Of a DNA stretch of 64,000 bases, positions 1 to 10,100 are shown piece after piece. A program made the position numbers and the translations under genes. Under the pieces are notes generated by a model. The model did no database searches and had not been told where the DNA came from. It saw nothing but the letters and a program-made list of their open reading frames with translations. This DNA comes from CAYTEH01 sp964436765 (lineage in GTDB: Bacteria > Patescibacteriota > Gracilibacteria > Peribacterales > Peribacteraceae): NCBI GenBank assembly GCA_964436765.1, contig CAYTEH010000001.1:1-64000 (forward strand), read 5' to 3'. How positions within the stretch are numbered: position 1 is the first letter of the stretch; every line of letters starts with the position of its first letter.

Positions 1-2
1 TG

Positions 3-131
3 CAGTCCACCGTCATCCCGCTTTGCCCCGACGGCACCGCGGGCAACCTGGCCGACGGTAACTCGGCGAACAACGCCCGCGAGCTGAGGCAGGAAGGGGC
101 AAGCGCGACACAGAGCTCGTTGGCTAAATGA
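3..131 (+). CDS. C-terminal end of a truncated protein
   Basis: An open frame runs in from the left edge and stops with TGA at 129-131, giving 42 residues rich in Ala, Asn and Ser. The other two forward frames are interrupted by stops. The base composition is GC-rich like the bulk of the window and unlike the AT-rich gene that follows. The residues are too few to assign a family. The low-complexity, Asn/Ala/Ser-rich character would fit the tail of another secreted protein, but that is a guess. Confidence 0.45.
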   Translation, partial: QSTVIPLCPDGTAGNLADGNSANNARELRQEGASATQSSLAK

Positions 132-150
132 GTTTTATGTCGAATGCTTT

Positions 151-609
151 TCAGGAAAAATAGTTCTTGAAGGCTTTATCAACAATTCTATTGCCTGTCC
201 GGTTTAACTTGGTAGCTGCAACAATGCCTTTTGAAGTTAGAATGTAGATCTCGTCCACTCCATGGCAAATAAACCCTTTTTCTAAGAGCTTTTGAAACTT
301 TTCGTAATAGCGAATTATCTCTGACCTATTTTCGGACGGAAAAGGTTTAGGATCCCCATTCATTTTTATATGAAGAGGATAATCAGATCTTTCTGGTTTG
401 AAAATAAGTCGATGATTGTTGATCAGCATCTCTTTCAGAATCTTGGATTCAACTGATGAAAGGTAGTTTTTTTGCATCCAACTAAATATTCGTACGCCCG
501 CATATGCAATGAATGAAAAGCCACCAATATTTGAAATCCACTCGAGCATGAAAGGTATCCATGGTGGAGTATTACTAGGAAGCCAAAAATAAGCTGCTGA
601 TAGATCCAT
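151..609 (-). CDS. AT-rich orphan protein with an N-terminal membrane segment
   Basis: This 152-residue protein has a hydrophobic stretch near residues 18-40 (LEWISNIGGFSFIAYAGV) that looks like one membrane span. A charged Lys/Glu/Asn-rich soluble part follows. I recognise no family. I chose the ATG at 609 because the longer frame to 636 would overlap the tRNA-Gln; the true start is uncertain. A TATACT hexamer sits just upstream, partly inside the gap to the tRNA. Its base composition is clearly more AT-rich than every neighbour, with AAA/AAT/ATT codons common. It also lies directly downstream of the 3' end of a tRNA gene. Both points suggest acquisition by transfer, but no integrase is visible. 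Confidence 0.7.
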   Translation of the reverse strand: MDLSAAYFWLPSNTPPWIPFMLEWISNIGGFSFIAYAGVRIFSWMQKNYLSSVESKILKEMLINNHRLIFKPERSDYPLHIKMNGDPKPFPSENRSEIIRYYEKFQKLLEKGFICHGVDEIYILTSKGIVAATKLNRTGNRIVDKAFKNYFS

Positions 610-623
610 AAAGTATATGTGAT

Positions 624-699
624 GGTTGGGGAGCATGGATTCGAACCATGGAATGGGGGCTTCAAAGGCCCCTGCCTTACCACTTGGCGACTCCCCAAC
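624..699 (-). tRNA. tRNA-Gln (anticodon TTG)
   Basis: The reverse complement folds as a cloverleaf. The acceptor stem GTTGGGG pairs with CCCCAAC, the anticodon stem GGGGC/GCCCC encloses CTTTGAA (anticodon TTG), and the T arm carries GGTTCGAATCC. No CCA is encoded, unlike the other four tRNAs in this window. The AT-rich orphan gene lies immediately past its 3' end. Confidence 0.92.
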
Positions 700-747
700 G
701 GGGGTAAACCGCTAGGGGAATCGTACCATACAAACGGTGCGCCAGGA

Positions 748-939
748 TCAGCGGCTTCTGGCCAGCGCGGGCGCCAGCGACAGACACCACCTGAACTCGT
801 TTTCCTCCTGCACTTGGCGGTCCTTAATGCCCTGCTCGATCTCTTCTGCCACCCATTTGTCGACCCTGATTTTCAGGCCATTGAGCAGCTGCACGTCCAC
901 CAGATCGTTATCGTCCCTGTATCTTTCAGGTGTATTCAT
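748..939 (-). CDS. Small hypothetical protein
   Basis: This 63-residue, charged protein begins MNTPERYRDDND and has a hydrophilic helical middle (VDKWVAEEIEQGIKDRQ). I recognise no family. The frame stays open upstream to 1047, but that extension is Arg/Gly/Thr-rich and looks non-coding. The ATG at 939 is preceded by a C-rich tract (CCCCCCAACCACT) and a TACTAC hexamer, matching the pyrimidine-leader pattern of other starts here. The gene is plausible because of its amino-acid balance and leader, but it is short and unsupported by a family. Confidence 0.45.
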   Translation of the reverse strand: MNTPERYRDDNDLVDVQLLNGLKIRVDKWVAEEIEQGIKDRQVQEENEFRWCLSLAPALARSR

Positions 940-1227
940 AGTGGTTGGGGGGGTAGTACCGCCCACGGTACGCGCATGCGAGGAGCGCACCATCGTGACG
1001 CCTGTCAAACCCCCTTCACGCAGCTTTCTCTGCATGCAGCGGCGCAAATCCGCGGGACGATGATCTCATGAGACGGTGGAACAGTGCCTGGTAGCCGGTA
1101 TGCGTGCGTGCAATTGGGCTCCAATGTCGTTTTTTTGAAGAAATATCTGCACGTATGCCCTCTGTGCATGAAGCTCCCCAAAGCAGAAAGTGGATGAAAA
1201 TAGCAATTCTGGGTGTTTCTATAGCAG
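940..1227. other. Intergenic region with no recognised gene
   Basis: Together with the promoter and leader that follow, about 365 bases separate the small hypothetical gene from the first DUF11 gene. Open frames here are fragmentary and compositionally unconvincing. The right third turns AT-rich as it approaches the DUF11 promoter. I see no RNA gene or repeat. Confidence 0.5.
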
Positions 1228-1255
1228 TTGACAAATGCTTATGAAATAGTAATAT
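1228..1255 (+). promoter_or_regulatory. Sigma-70 type promoter of the first DUF11 gene
   Basis: A perfect -35 box TTGACA (1228-1233) and a -10 box TAATAT (1250-1255) are separated by 16 bp. The predicted transcript start near 1262 leaves a leader of about 43 nt that becomes C/T-rich just before the ATG at 1305. The second DUF11 gene has a similar layout (TTGACA, 16 bp spacer). Confidence 0.65.
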
Positions 1256-1304
1256 GTAACACTTTACAAATCTTGTGAAGGATTCTCCTTTCACCTTTCT
1301 CGCT

Positions 1305-3902
1305 ATGGCGTCTCTTCGCTCCCTTCTCGCCGGTTCCGTGGCAGCCATCATGCTTGCCGCGACCGTTTCGGTATTGCCGGTTGGTATCACGGCCGCGCAT
1401 GCCCAGGCTTCACAAGTGAGCGTCACGCAGAGCGCGACCCCCACTGTCGTCGCAGGCCAGCTTCTCCAGTACTCGGTGATCGTCCGTAACAACGGCACCG
1501 CGGCCATCGACGGATCCATCGTCAACTTCGCCGACACGGTGCTCTCGTACTCCACGTTCCAGCCCTCCCAGAGCAACTCGTCGAACTATCCGAGCGTCAC
1601 ATGCACCCGTGGCAACACCGGTCCGGTTACGTGCTCGCAGGTCTCTATTGCGCCGGGGGCCGTTGCCGCCTTCCTGCTCACATTCCGCATGAACTCGAAC
1701 ATCCCGTGCTCGGGAACGCTCCAGAACACGGTTGGTTTCCAGCTCACGAACTCCGCTCAGCCCATTAATGCTAGCCCGGTCAGCTCGGCTTTCCGGTGCC
1801 CCGATAACGCGGACCTCAAAATCGAGATGACGGGTCCGTCCACGGTCCCCCAGGGCGGCGTGATCATCTACAAGCTCTCGGCCGTGTGGGTTGCGGGAAC
1901 CACGGCCACCAACGTCTCCGTCCAGGATCCCATTCCCGATGGCGTCGCCTTCAACCCGGCGCAGAGCGATTCCGCATGCCGTCAGGAAGGCAACATCATC
2001 ATCTGCACCACGCCCTCGCTCTCGCAGTCGCAGGGACGCCGCGACTTCAATGTGGCGTTCACGGTGCCCCAGAGCGCGGCGTGCAACAGCACGATCTCGA
2101 ACACCGCCGCCATCTGCAAGACCGACCAGGACGACCTGAACCCCGATAACGACACGTTCAACTCTACCATCAACACGACGGTTGTCTGCAACCAGGCCAA
2201 CCAGATCACGGTGACCAAGACCGACAACCGTTCCACGGTGCAGCCGGGCGAGACCCTCACCTACACCATCACGGTGCAGAACAACGGTTCTCAGGTTGCG
2301 ACGAACCTGAACGTGCTGGACACCCTCCCGTCGACGCTCACGTTCGTTTCCGCGTCCGACAACGCCATCCGCAACGGTCAAACGATCAGCTGGAACGGCA
2401 TCACGGTTCCCGCGTACAGCAGCAAGATCCTCACGGTCTCGGCCACGGTCAACCAGGGCACCGCGAACGGCACGGTCATCAGCAACACGGCCGCCGTCAC
2501 GGGCCTGAACGTCAATGGCACCGACACCACGACTGTCTCGGGCACCGGCAATCAGGGTCTCACGGTCACAAAGACCGACAACCGGTCCACGGTTCGCCCC
2601 GGCGAGACGATCTCCTACAGCATCACCATTCAGAACAACTCGTCGACCGTTGCGACGAACGTCACGGCGACCGACGTTCTCCCCTCGCTGGTCTCCTATA
2701 TCTCCTCCTCCGATGCCGGCTACCTGAGCGGCCAGACGGTCACCTGGAACAACCTCACCATTCCGGCGTACTCGTCCAAGACCCTCACGCTGACCGTCCT
2801 CGTGAACAACAATGCCCAGCACGGTTCCGTCATTTCCAACACGGCTGTCGTGACGGGCGGCGGCACGGGCGGCACCGACACCACCACGATCGACAATGAC
2901 GATGGCGACGGCGACCGGGTCCGTGTGCGCATCACCGACTCCCCGGATCCTGTTCGCAACGGCGAGATCCTCACCTACACCATCAACCTCGAGAGCACGA
3001 CCTGCTCGCAGCAGACGGTCAATATGACCCAGACGCTCCCGAGCGACGTCATCTTCCTCTCGGCGTCCGATAACGCTTACGAGTCCAATGGTCTTGTCCG
3101 CTGGAACTCTATTTACCTTGGGTGCAACCAGACGAAGGTCTTCACAGTGACGACCCGCGTCCGCTCCGGCGCATTCCAGCATTCGACGCTCAGAAGCACC
3201 GTGAACGCCGGCAACGCCAGCGACGAAGAGACTACTCGCGTCGACGGAAGCGGCGGCGACCGCCCGGAATGTGACGACGGTATCGACAATGACGGCGATG
3301 GCCGCGCCGATGCCAATGACCCCGATTGTTCCTCGCCGGACGACGATGATGAGGGAAACGGTAACAATCTGCCGAACATCTCCGTGCTCAAGACCGCCGA
3401 CCGCAGCGAGGCGCACGCAGGCGATCAGGTGTACTACTCCATCACCGTGCGCAACCTTGGCACGTCTTCGATCCAGAACGTCAGGGTAGACGACACGTAC
3501 CCGGCGCACCAGATGACGATCGTCGAAGCAGGCAACGGCCAGCTCCAGAACGGCCGCATCCTATGGACTATCCCCGTGCTCGGTGCCGGCGAAGTGCGCA
3601 CGTTCACGTACAGGGCACAGTTGGCATGGAATCTGACGAGCGGCACGACGGTCCAGAACACCGTCACTGTTACGTCCAGCACGGGCGGCAGCACGGTAGG
3701 CGTCGCCACCATCCAGATCCCCTACCAGATGCCCCAGACAGGCGCCAACGACTTCGTCAGTCCGCTTGAGAACACGTCGGCGTTCCTCCGCCCCGTGACC
3801 GGCGCGGAAGGGGGTTCGGGTGTCCTTGCCATCGTCCTCTCCACCGTCGGCGTGATGGGCACGATCGGCGGCACCATCATCCGCCGCAAGTTCCTCGCCT
3901 GA
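1305..3902 (+). CDS. Secreted DUF11-repeat surface protein
   Basis: This 865-aa protein begins with a signal peptide (residues 1-33, cleavage after AHA). Six DUF11-type beta-sandwich modules follow, each opening with a motif such as VTKTDNRSTVQPGETLTYTI. Between modules 5 and 6 (near 3265-3360) is a Ca-binding-like loop, CDDGIDNDGDGRADANDPDC, of the DxDxDG kind. The C-terminus has MPQTGAN, then a hydrophobic helix and RRK, resembling a sortase-type tail. The frame is open to a GTG at 1275, but the ATG at 1305 gives a clean signal peptide and follows a C/T-rich leader. DUF11 modules typically build extracellular stalks. The product is probably a cell-envelope protein; its ligand is unknown. 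It is a small version of the next gene. Confidence 0.88.
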   Translation: MASLRSLLAGSVAAIMLAATVSVLPVGITAAHAQASQVSVTQSATPTVVAGQLLQYSVIVRNNGTAAIDGSIVNFADTVLSYSTFQPSQSNSSNYPSVTCTRGNTGPVTCSQVSIAPGAVAAFLLTFRMNSNIPCSGTLQNTVGFQLTNSAQPINASPVSSAFRCPDNADLKIEMTGPSTVPQGGVIIYKLSAVWVAGTTATNVSVQDPIPDGVAFNPAQSDSACRQEGNIIICTTPSLSQSQGRRDFNVAFTVPQSAACNSTISNTAAICKTDQDDLNPDNDTFNSTINTTVVCNQANQITVTKTDNRSTVQPGETLTYTITVQNNGSQVATNLNVLDTLPSTLTFVSASDNAIRNGQTISWNGITVPAYSSKILTVSATVNQGTANGTVISNTAAVTGLNVNGTDTTTVSGTGNQGLTVTKTDNRSTVRPGETISYSITIQNNSSTVATNVTATDVLPSLVSYISSSDAGYLSGQTVTWNNLTIPAYSSKTLTLTVLVNNNAQHGSVISNTAVVTGGGTGGTDTTTIDNDDGDGDRVRVRITDSPDPVRNGEILTYTINLESTTCSQQTVNMTQTLPSDVIFLSASDNAYESNGLVRWNSIYLGCNQTKVFTVTTRVRSGAFQHSTLRSTVNAGNASDEETTRVDGSGGDRPECDDGIDNDGDGRADANDPDCSSPDDDDEGNGNNLPNISVLKTADRSEAHAGDQVYYSITVRNLGTSSIQNVRVDDTYPAHQMTIVEAGNGQLQNGRILWTIPVLGAGEVRTFTYRAQLAWNLTSGTTVQNTVTVTSSTGGSTVGVATIQIPYQMPQTGANDFVSPLENTSAFLRPVTGAEGGSGVLAIVLSTVGVMGTIGGTIIRRKFLA

Positions 3903-3927
3903 CAGAGCAATCAACGTAGTGAGACCG

Positions 3928-3960
3928 TCTCCCGCGGATGCATATCCGCGGGAGATTTGA
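3928..3960 (+). terminator. Intrinsic terminator-like hairpin after the first DUF11 gene
   Basis: A perfect 12-bp stem (3928-3939 with 3944-3955, starting TCTCCCGCGGAT) closes a 4-base GCAT loop and is followed by a weak T/A stretch. It lies 26 bp past the stop codon and separates the two DUF11 genes into distinct transcripts. Confidence 0.7.
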
Positions 3961-4090
3961 AAATATATTAATATTGTGTCAACACCAGTCGTTGGCAGGC
4001 ATTTGTTCCAATTTCACCTCTAGTTTGACCCGAGTGGCTGAATCTTTCGCTTTTTCACAAATAGTTCGGAATAGACTAATGTGAAACAAT

Positions 4091-4118
4091 TTGACATGAA
4101 ATGCATACATGGTAAACA
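4091..4118 (+). promoter_or_regulatory. Promoter of the giant DUF11 gene
   Basis: TTGACA (4091-4096) and TAAACA (4113-4118) are spaced 16 bp apart. The leader of about 47 nt contains AGGAGG near 4140, about 27 nt before the chosen ATG at 4172. That is too far to act as a normal Shine-Dalgarno. It is followed by a C/T-rich tract. Confidence 0.55.
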
Positions 4119-4171
4119 TGGAACCTTTTGCCTCATTTCAGGAGGTTTTCCTCGTCTCCCCCCGTTTCCGT

Positions 4172-7100
4172 ATGCAACGCATTCGCACAGCCGTTTCGGG
4201 CATCGTCGTGGCACTGCTCATGGTGAGCCAGCTTCCGGTGACGTCGTTCAGCGCATGGAGCCTGTTCGATGCAACCACCACGTTCGCGCAGGCCTCGCAG
4301 GTCAGCGTCACCAAGAGCGCGCCCACCGAGGCGCATCCCGGCGAGCCCCTCTACTATTCCATCGTCGTGCGCAATAACGGGGCAACATCGGTGACGGGCG
4401 AATTGACCGATCCCGTCCAGAACTTTACCGCGCACCTCACACTGGTCCCGAACGAAAGCGGGTCCAGTTCGCACACGGGCACGCAGTGCGTCACCGATCC
4501 GGGAGGCGAGGTGAGCTGTTCCCCCGTGACCCTCGGTCCGGGCGAGGTCGCCGTGTACTACCTCAAGTTCAACGTGGGCCTCTCGGCTCCCTGCAGCGGA
4601 ACATTCAATAACGTCGCAAGCTTTACATACGATCCAGGCAACATCACCGTCAACAGCAACTCGAGCGCTACCACGTACAGCTGCCCCCCAACTGTAGATT
4701 TGCGCGTGGAGAAGACCGGTCCCGCGACCGTCGCCCAGGGAGGCGTGATCGTCTACACCGTCTCCGCCGTTCACGTCTCCGGCCCCACGGCCACCAACGT
4801 CCTCGTGCAGGACCCCGCCCCGAACGGCGTGGCTTTCAACGCTGCGCAGAGCGACCCATCCTGCAGTCAGCAGGCCGATATCATCATTTGCTCCACGCCC
4901 TCGCTTGCACCCGGTGCACGCAAGGATTTTGCCATCGCCTTCACGGTTCCCCAGCAGGCCGCTTGCGGCAGTGTCATCAGTAACACCGCAGCGCTCTGCA
5001 GCGCCGATCAGGAAGACCCCGTCCCCGGAAACGACGTCTTCAACGGCACCATCAACACCACCGTGACCTGCGCGCAGACGGCCGACCTCTCGATCCAAAA
5101 GAGCGGACCGCAGACGATCGTCGCGGGCAACGTGATCAGCTACTCGGTCACCGCCGCGAACGCCGGCCCGAATACCGCCCAGAACGTCGTCATCAGTGAC
5201 GTCGTCCCGGCAGGTCTCACGTTCAACGCGGCCCAGAGCTCCAATAACTGCGCCCTGAACGGCAACGGCACCTCGGTTCTGTGCAACAACTTCAGTCTCA
5301 ACTCCGGTGAATCGCGCTCGTTCACGATCACCTTCAACCTCCCGCAGCCGGGCAACGCCTGCCAGCAGACGACGGTCCAGAACCAGGCGACGGTCAGTTC
5401 CTCGACCACCGACCCGAACGCGGCCAACAACGCGAGCTCGACGGTCAGCACCACTGTGACCTGTCCGCAGCCGCAGGGCGCCGACGTGTCGGTGTCCAAG
5501 TTCGGTCCCGGCTCCGTCCAGCAGGGCAGCAACGTTTCGTACACCCTTTCCGCTTCCAATGCAGGACCCGGTACGGCGACGAACGTCGTCGTGAGTGACG
5601 TCATCCCCGCAGGTCTCGCCTTCAACGCTGCGCAGAGCTCCAACAACTGCGTCTTGAATGGCAATGGCACGGCCGTTCTCTGTAACAACTTCAACCTCGT
5701 CTCCGGCGAGAGCCGTTCCTTCACGGTCGTCTTCACGACCATGGCCCCGGGCCAGAACTGCCAGCAGTCGACCCTCCAGAACCAGGCGACGGTCAGCACG
5801 TCCTCCACCGACCCGAACTCGAACAACAACACGAGCGCCACCGTCTTCACGAACCTCACCTGCCCGGCTCCCGCCGGCGCAGACCTGCTCGTGGTGAAGA
5901 GCGGCCCCCAGACCGTCGTCCGCGGCGGCACCATCAGCTACTCGGTCACCGCCATCAATGCCGGCCCCGGCACCGCGACGAACGTCGTGATCGCCGACGT
6001 CATCCCGGCGGGTCTTACGTTCAACGCTGCCCAGAGCTCGCCTGAATGCGTGCTCAACGGCAACGGCACGTCCGTGCTCTGTAACAACTTCAACCTCACG
6101 TCCGGCCAGAGCCGCGGGTTCACCATCACCTTCAACGTCCCGAACGTCCAGAACTGCCAGCAGTCGACCCTCCAGAACCAGGCGACGGTCAGTTCGTCGT
6201 CCACCGACCCGAACTCCGCGAACAACACTAGCTCGACGGTCTCGACAACGGCCACCTGCCCCCCGCCCGTCTCGGCGGTGCTCTCGCTCAATAAGAGCGG
6301 CCCCTCGAGCGTCGTCCGCGGCAATGTCTTCAGCTACACGCTGACGGTCTCGAACGGCAACCAGGCCACGGCGCAGAATGTGGTCGTCACCGACCCCGTG
6401 CCTTTTGGTCTCAGCTTCCAGTCCGCAGGATCCGATCCTTCGTGCTCGGTGCAGGGCAACGTCGTCAGTTGCAGTGCAGGGACGCTTAGTCCCAACCAGA
6501 GCCGGTCGTTCACGCTGAATTTCCAGGCACCTGCCGTCTCGCCGTGCTCGCAGACGACCGTCCAGAACCAGGCGACGGCCACCAGCAATCAGTCGTCTGC
6601 CGTCCAGAGCCAGGTGGTCTTCACCACCGTTACCTGCCCCGTGGTGAACCAGGCCGACATCGTGGTCACCAAGAGCGCCTCCACGCAGGCTCGTCCCGGG
6701 CAGACGGTGCAGTACTCGATCATCGTCCGCAACAACGGCTCGCAGCCGGTCACGGGCGAACTGCTCGATCCCGTCGGCAATTTCACGGCTCACCTGACCC
6801 TCGTTCCCGGCCAGAGCGGCAGCAGCACCCACCCCGGCGTCCAGTGCGTCACGGATCCCAACGGCGATGTGAGCTGCTCCCCCGTCACCATCAATCCCGG
6901 CTCTGTCGCGGCGTTCCTCCTCACCTTCAACGTGAGCCAGGCGGCCCCCTGCAGCGGCACGTTCCAGAACATCGCGCAGTTCATCACCGATCCGGGCAAC
7001 GTCGTCTTCTCCAGCAACACGAGCTCGACCTCCTTTTCGTGCCCTCCCCAGGTTGATCTCCGTATCGAGAAAACCGGTCCCGTGACCGTCACCCAGGGCG

Positions 7101-10100
7101 GCGTGATCGTCTACACCGTCTCGGCTATCCACGTCTCGGGCCCGGCAGCCAGCAACGTCCTCGTCCAGGACCCGGCCCCGAACGGCGTCATCTTTAATCC
7201 GGCGCTCAGTGACCCGTCGTGCTACCAGAACGCCGACCTCATCATCTGCTCCACCGCCACGCTCGCACCCGGCGCGCGCAAGGATTTCGCGCTCGCCTTC
7301 ACGGTGCCCCAGCAGACCGCGTGCGGCACGGTCATCACGAACACCGCGGCTATCTGCAAGGCCGACCAGCAGGACCCCGTCCCCGGCAACGACGTTTTCA
7401 ACGGCAGCGTGAACACCACGGTCATCTGCCCGCAGCCGCAGACGGCTGACGTCTCGGTGCAGAAGAGCGGCCCCGCCACGGCGCTTGCCGGCGGCACGGT
7501 CAGCTACTCCGTCACGGCCACCAACGCCGGACCCGGCACCGCGACGAACGTCGTCGTCAGCGACGTCATCCCCGCCGGCCTTACCTTCAACGCCGGCCTC
7601 AGCTCCAACTCCTGCGCCCTCAACGGCAACGGCACGGCTGTCCTGTGCAGTAACTTCAGCCTGAATGCGGGCGAATCACGCACGTTCACTCTCACGTTCA
7701 CTCTCCCGCAGGTCGGCCAGAACTGCACACAATCGACGGTGCAAAACCAGGCCACGGTGAGTTCCTCCGTCACGGACCCGAACTCCTCGAACAACGCCAG
7801 TGCCACGATCTACACGCAACTCGTGTGCCCGCAGCCCCAGGGTGCGGATCTCCTCGTCTTCAAGAACGGTCCCTCCACGGCTCTTCGCGGCAGCACGGTT
7901 GCGTACTCGGTGAGCGTCATTAATGCCGGTCCCGCGACGGCCCAGAACGTCATCGTCACCGATATCGTCCCGGCCGGCCTCACCTTCAACGCCGGCCAGA
8001 GCAGCCCCTCCTGCGCGCTGAACCAGGCGCAGACGGCCGTGCAGTGCACTGTTGCGGGCCTCGCGGCCAACCAGAGCCAGGCCTTCGCCATCGTCTTCGA
8101 TGCGCCGCTCATCCAGAACTGCACGCAGCAGAATGTGCAGAACCAGGCCACAGTCACGTCCTCGACCGCAGACCCGGCCCAGTCCAATAACGCGAGTGCC
8201 GTCGTCGTGACAAGGCTCGACTGTCCGGCTCCCGCTCCCGCGGTGCTCACGATCCAGAAGGCGGGCCCGCAGAGTGTCCAGCGCGGATCCACGTTCAGCT
8301 ACACCCTCATCGTCACCAATACCAGCCAGACGTCCGCGCAGAACGTCACGGTCACCGACCCGGTGCCGTTCGGGCTCACGTACCAGGCGACCGGTTCCGA
8401 TCCGTCATGCTCGGTGCTTCAGAATGACGTCGTCTGCAACATCGGGACGCTTGCTGCCGGCCAGACCCGTACGCTTACCCTCAACTTCCAGGCTCCCGCA
8501 GCCGATCCGTGTGCACAGGCCGTGGTTCAGAACCGTGCGTTCGTCACGAGCAGCCAATCGAACCTCGCCCAGAGCCAGATCGTGAATACGACCATCGATT
8601 GCCCGGCCCCCCAGGGGAGCGACCTCTCCATCACGAAATCCGGTCCTTCCACCGTCCAGAACGGCGCGATTGCGAGCTACACGCTCGTCGCCACGAACGC
8701 CGGCCCGGCAGCCGCGCAGAACGTCGTCGTGAGTGACGTGCTTCCGGCGGGCACCACCTTCAATGCTGGTTTGAGCTCGCCCGAGTGCGTCCTCAACGGC
8801 AACGGCACATCCGTGCTCTGCACAACCGCCAGCCTGGGCAGCGGCCAGAGCCGCACATTCATCATCAGTGTCACAGTCACGTCCCAGCAGACCTGCACCC
8901 CCCGTGCAATCACAAACCAGGCGACGGTGAGCTCCTCGTCCGTCGACCCGAACTCGGCCAATAACGTCAGCAGCGTCGTCACAACGCAGGTCACCTGCCC
9001 CGTGCTCCAGACTGCAGACCTGACGCTCGAGAAATCCGGCCCGTCCACCGTCACGCGCGGCGGCACGCTCACCTACACGCTCACGGTCCGCAACATCGGC
9101 GGCCAGCAGGCGCTGAACGTCTTTGTCACCGACCCCGTGCCCGCAGGCCTCACGTTCCAGAGTTCGGGCAGCAGCACTACCTGCTCGCTCCAGGGCGGCA
9201 GCGTCAGCTGCAACGTCGGCACGCTCGCCGCAAACGAGAGCCGTGTGCTTACCCTCGTCTTCTCGGTACCGGAGGTGTCTTCCTGCACGCAGACGACTGT
9301 CCAGAATATCGCCGCGGCCACCACGACGTCGGCTGAGTCCACGACGTCGAACAACCAGAGCACGACGGTCACGACCTCGATCCTCTGTCCCAACGTCCAG
9401 TTCGCCATCCAGAAGACCGATAATCGCAGCACCGTCCAGCCGGGCGAGAACGTGACGTACACGATCACCGTGCAGAACCTGTCGTCCACCAACGCCTCCA
9501 GCGTGATGGTCACCGATCCGATGCCCTCGCTCTTCGCCTTCACGTCGGCCAGCGACGGAGGATTCCTGAACGGCAACACGGTGACGTGGAACAACCTCTT
9601 TATCGGCGCCAACAGCTCCCGCACGCTCACGCTGCAGGGGCAGATCTCGCCGGGTGCCAGCAACGGCAACGTCATCACCAACACTGCGTCGGTCAACGGC
9701 GTGTCGGCCACCGATACGACCGTCGTCCAGACGGGCGGGGGCACGGGCCAGAGCCTTGCCATCGACATCTCCGACAGCCCGGATCCCGTTCGGCCCGATG
9801 AGGTCCTCACCTACACCATCCGCCTCACGAACCTGAACTCGAACACGGTCAGCAACCTCACGATGACCCAGACCCTTCCGGGGGACGTACGGTTCCTCTC
9901 GGCCACCGACGGCGGCTACTCCAGCGGGCAGTCGGTCACGTGGAACAACCTGACCCTCAGCGGCAACCAGACCCGCACGTTTACGGTGAGCGTTCGCGTC
10001 GATGACGATGCGCGCGACGGCCAGAGCCTGTACACCTCGGCATACGCGGGCAATGCGTCCGATTCCGAGACGACGCTTGTCCGCGATGATGATCGTGATG

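Noticed and set aside
1410..3509. 699-aa open frame on the minus strand opposite the first DUF11 gene
   Set aside because: It is an antisense shadow: Arg/Val/Gly/Asp-rich, no family features, and produced by the GC-rich codon bias of the real gene.
4138..4146. AGGAGG as the Shine-Dalgarno of the giant DUF11 gene
   Set aside because: It is about 27 nt upstream of the chosen start, and no in-frame start codon sits at normal spacing.
4133..7132. 999-aa minus-strand open frame (and another at 8405-10432) opposite the giant DUF11 gene
   Set aside because: Low-complexity Arg/Gly/Asp/Val composition mirrors the repeat structure of the sense gene. The sense gene has signal peptide and domains.
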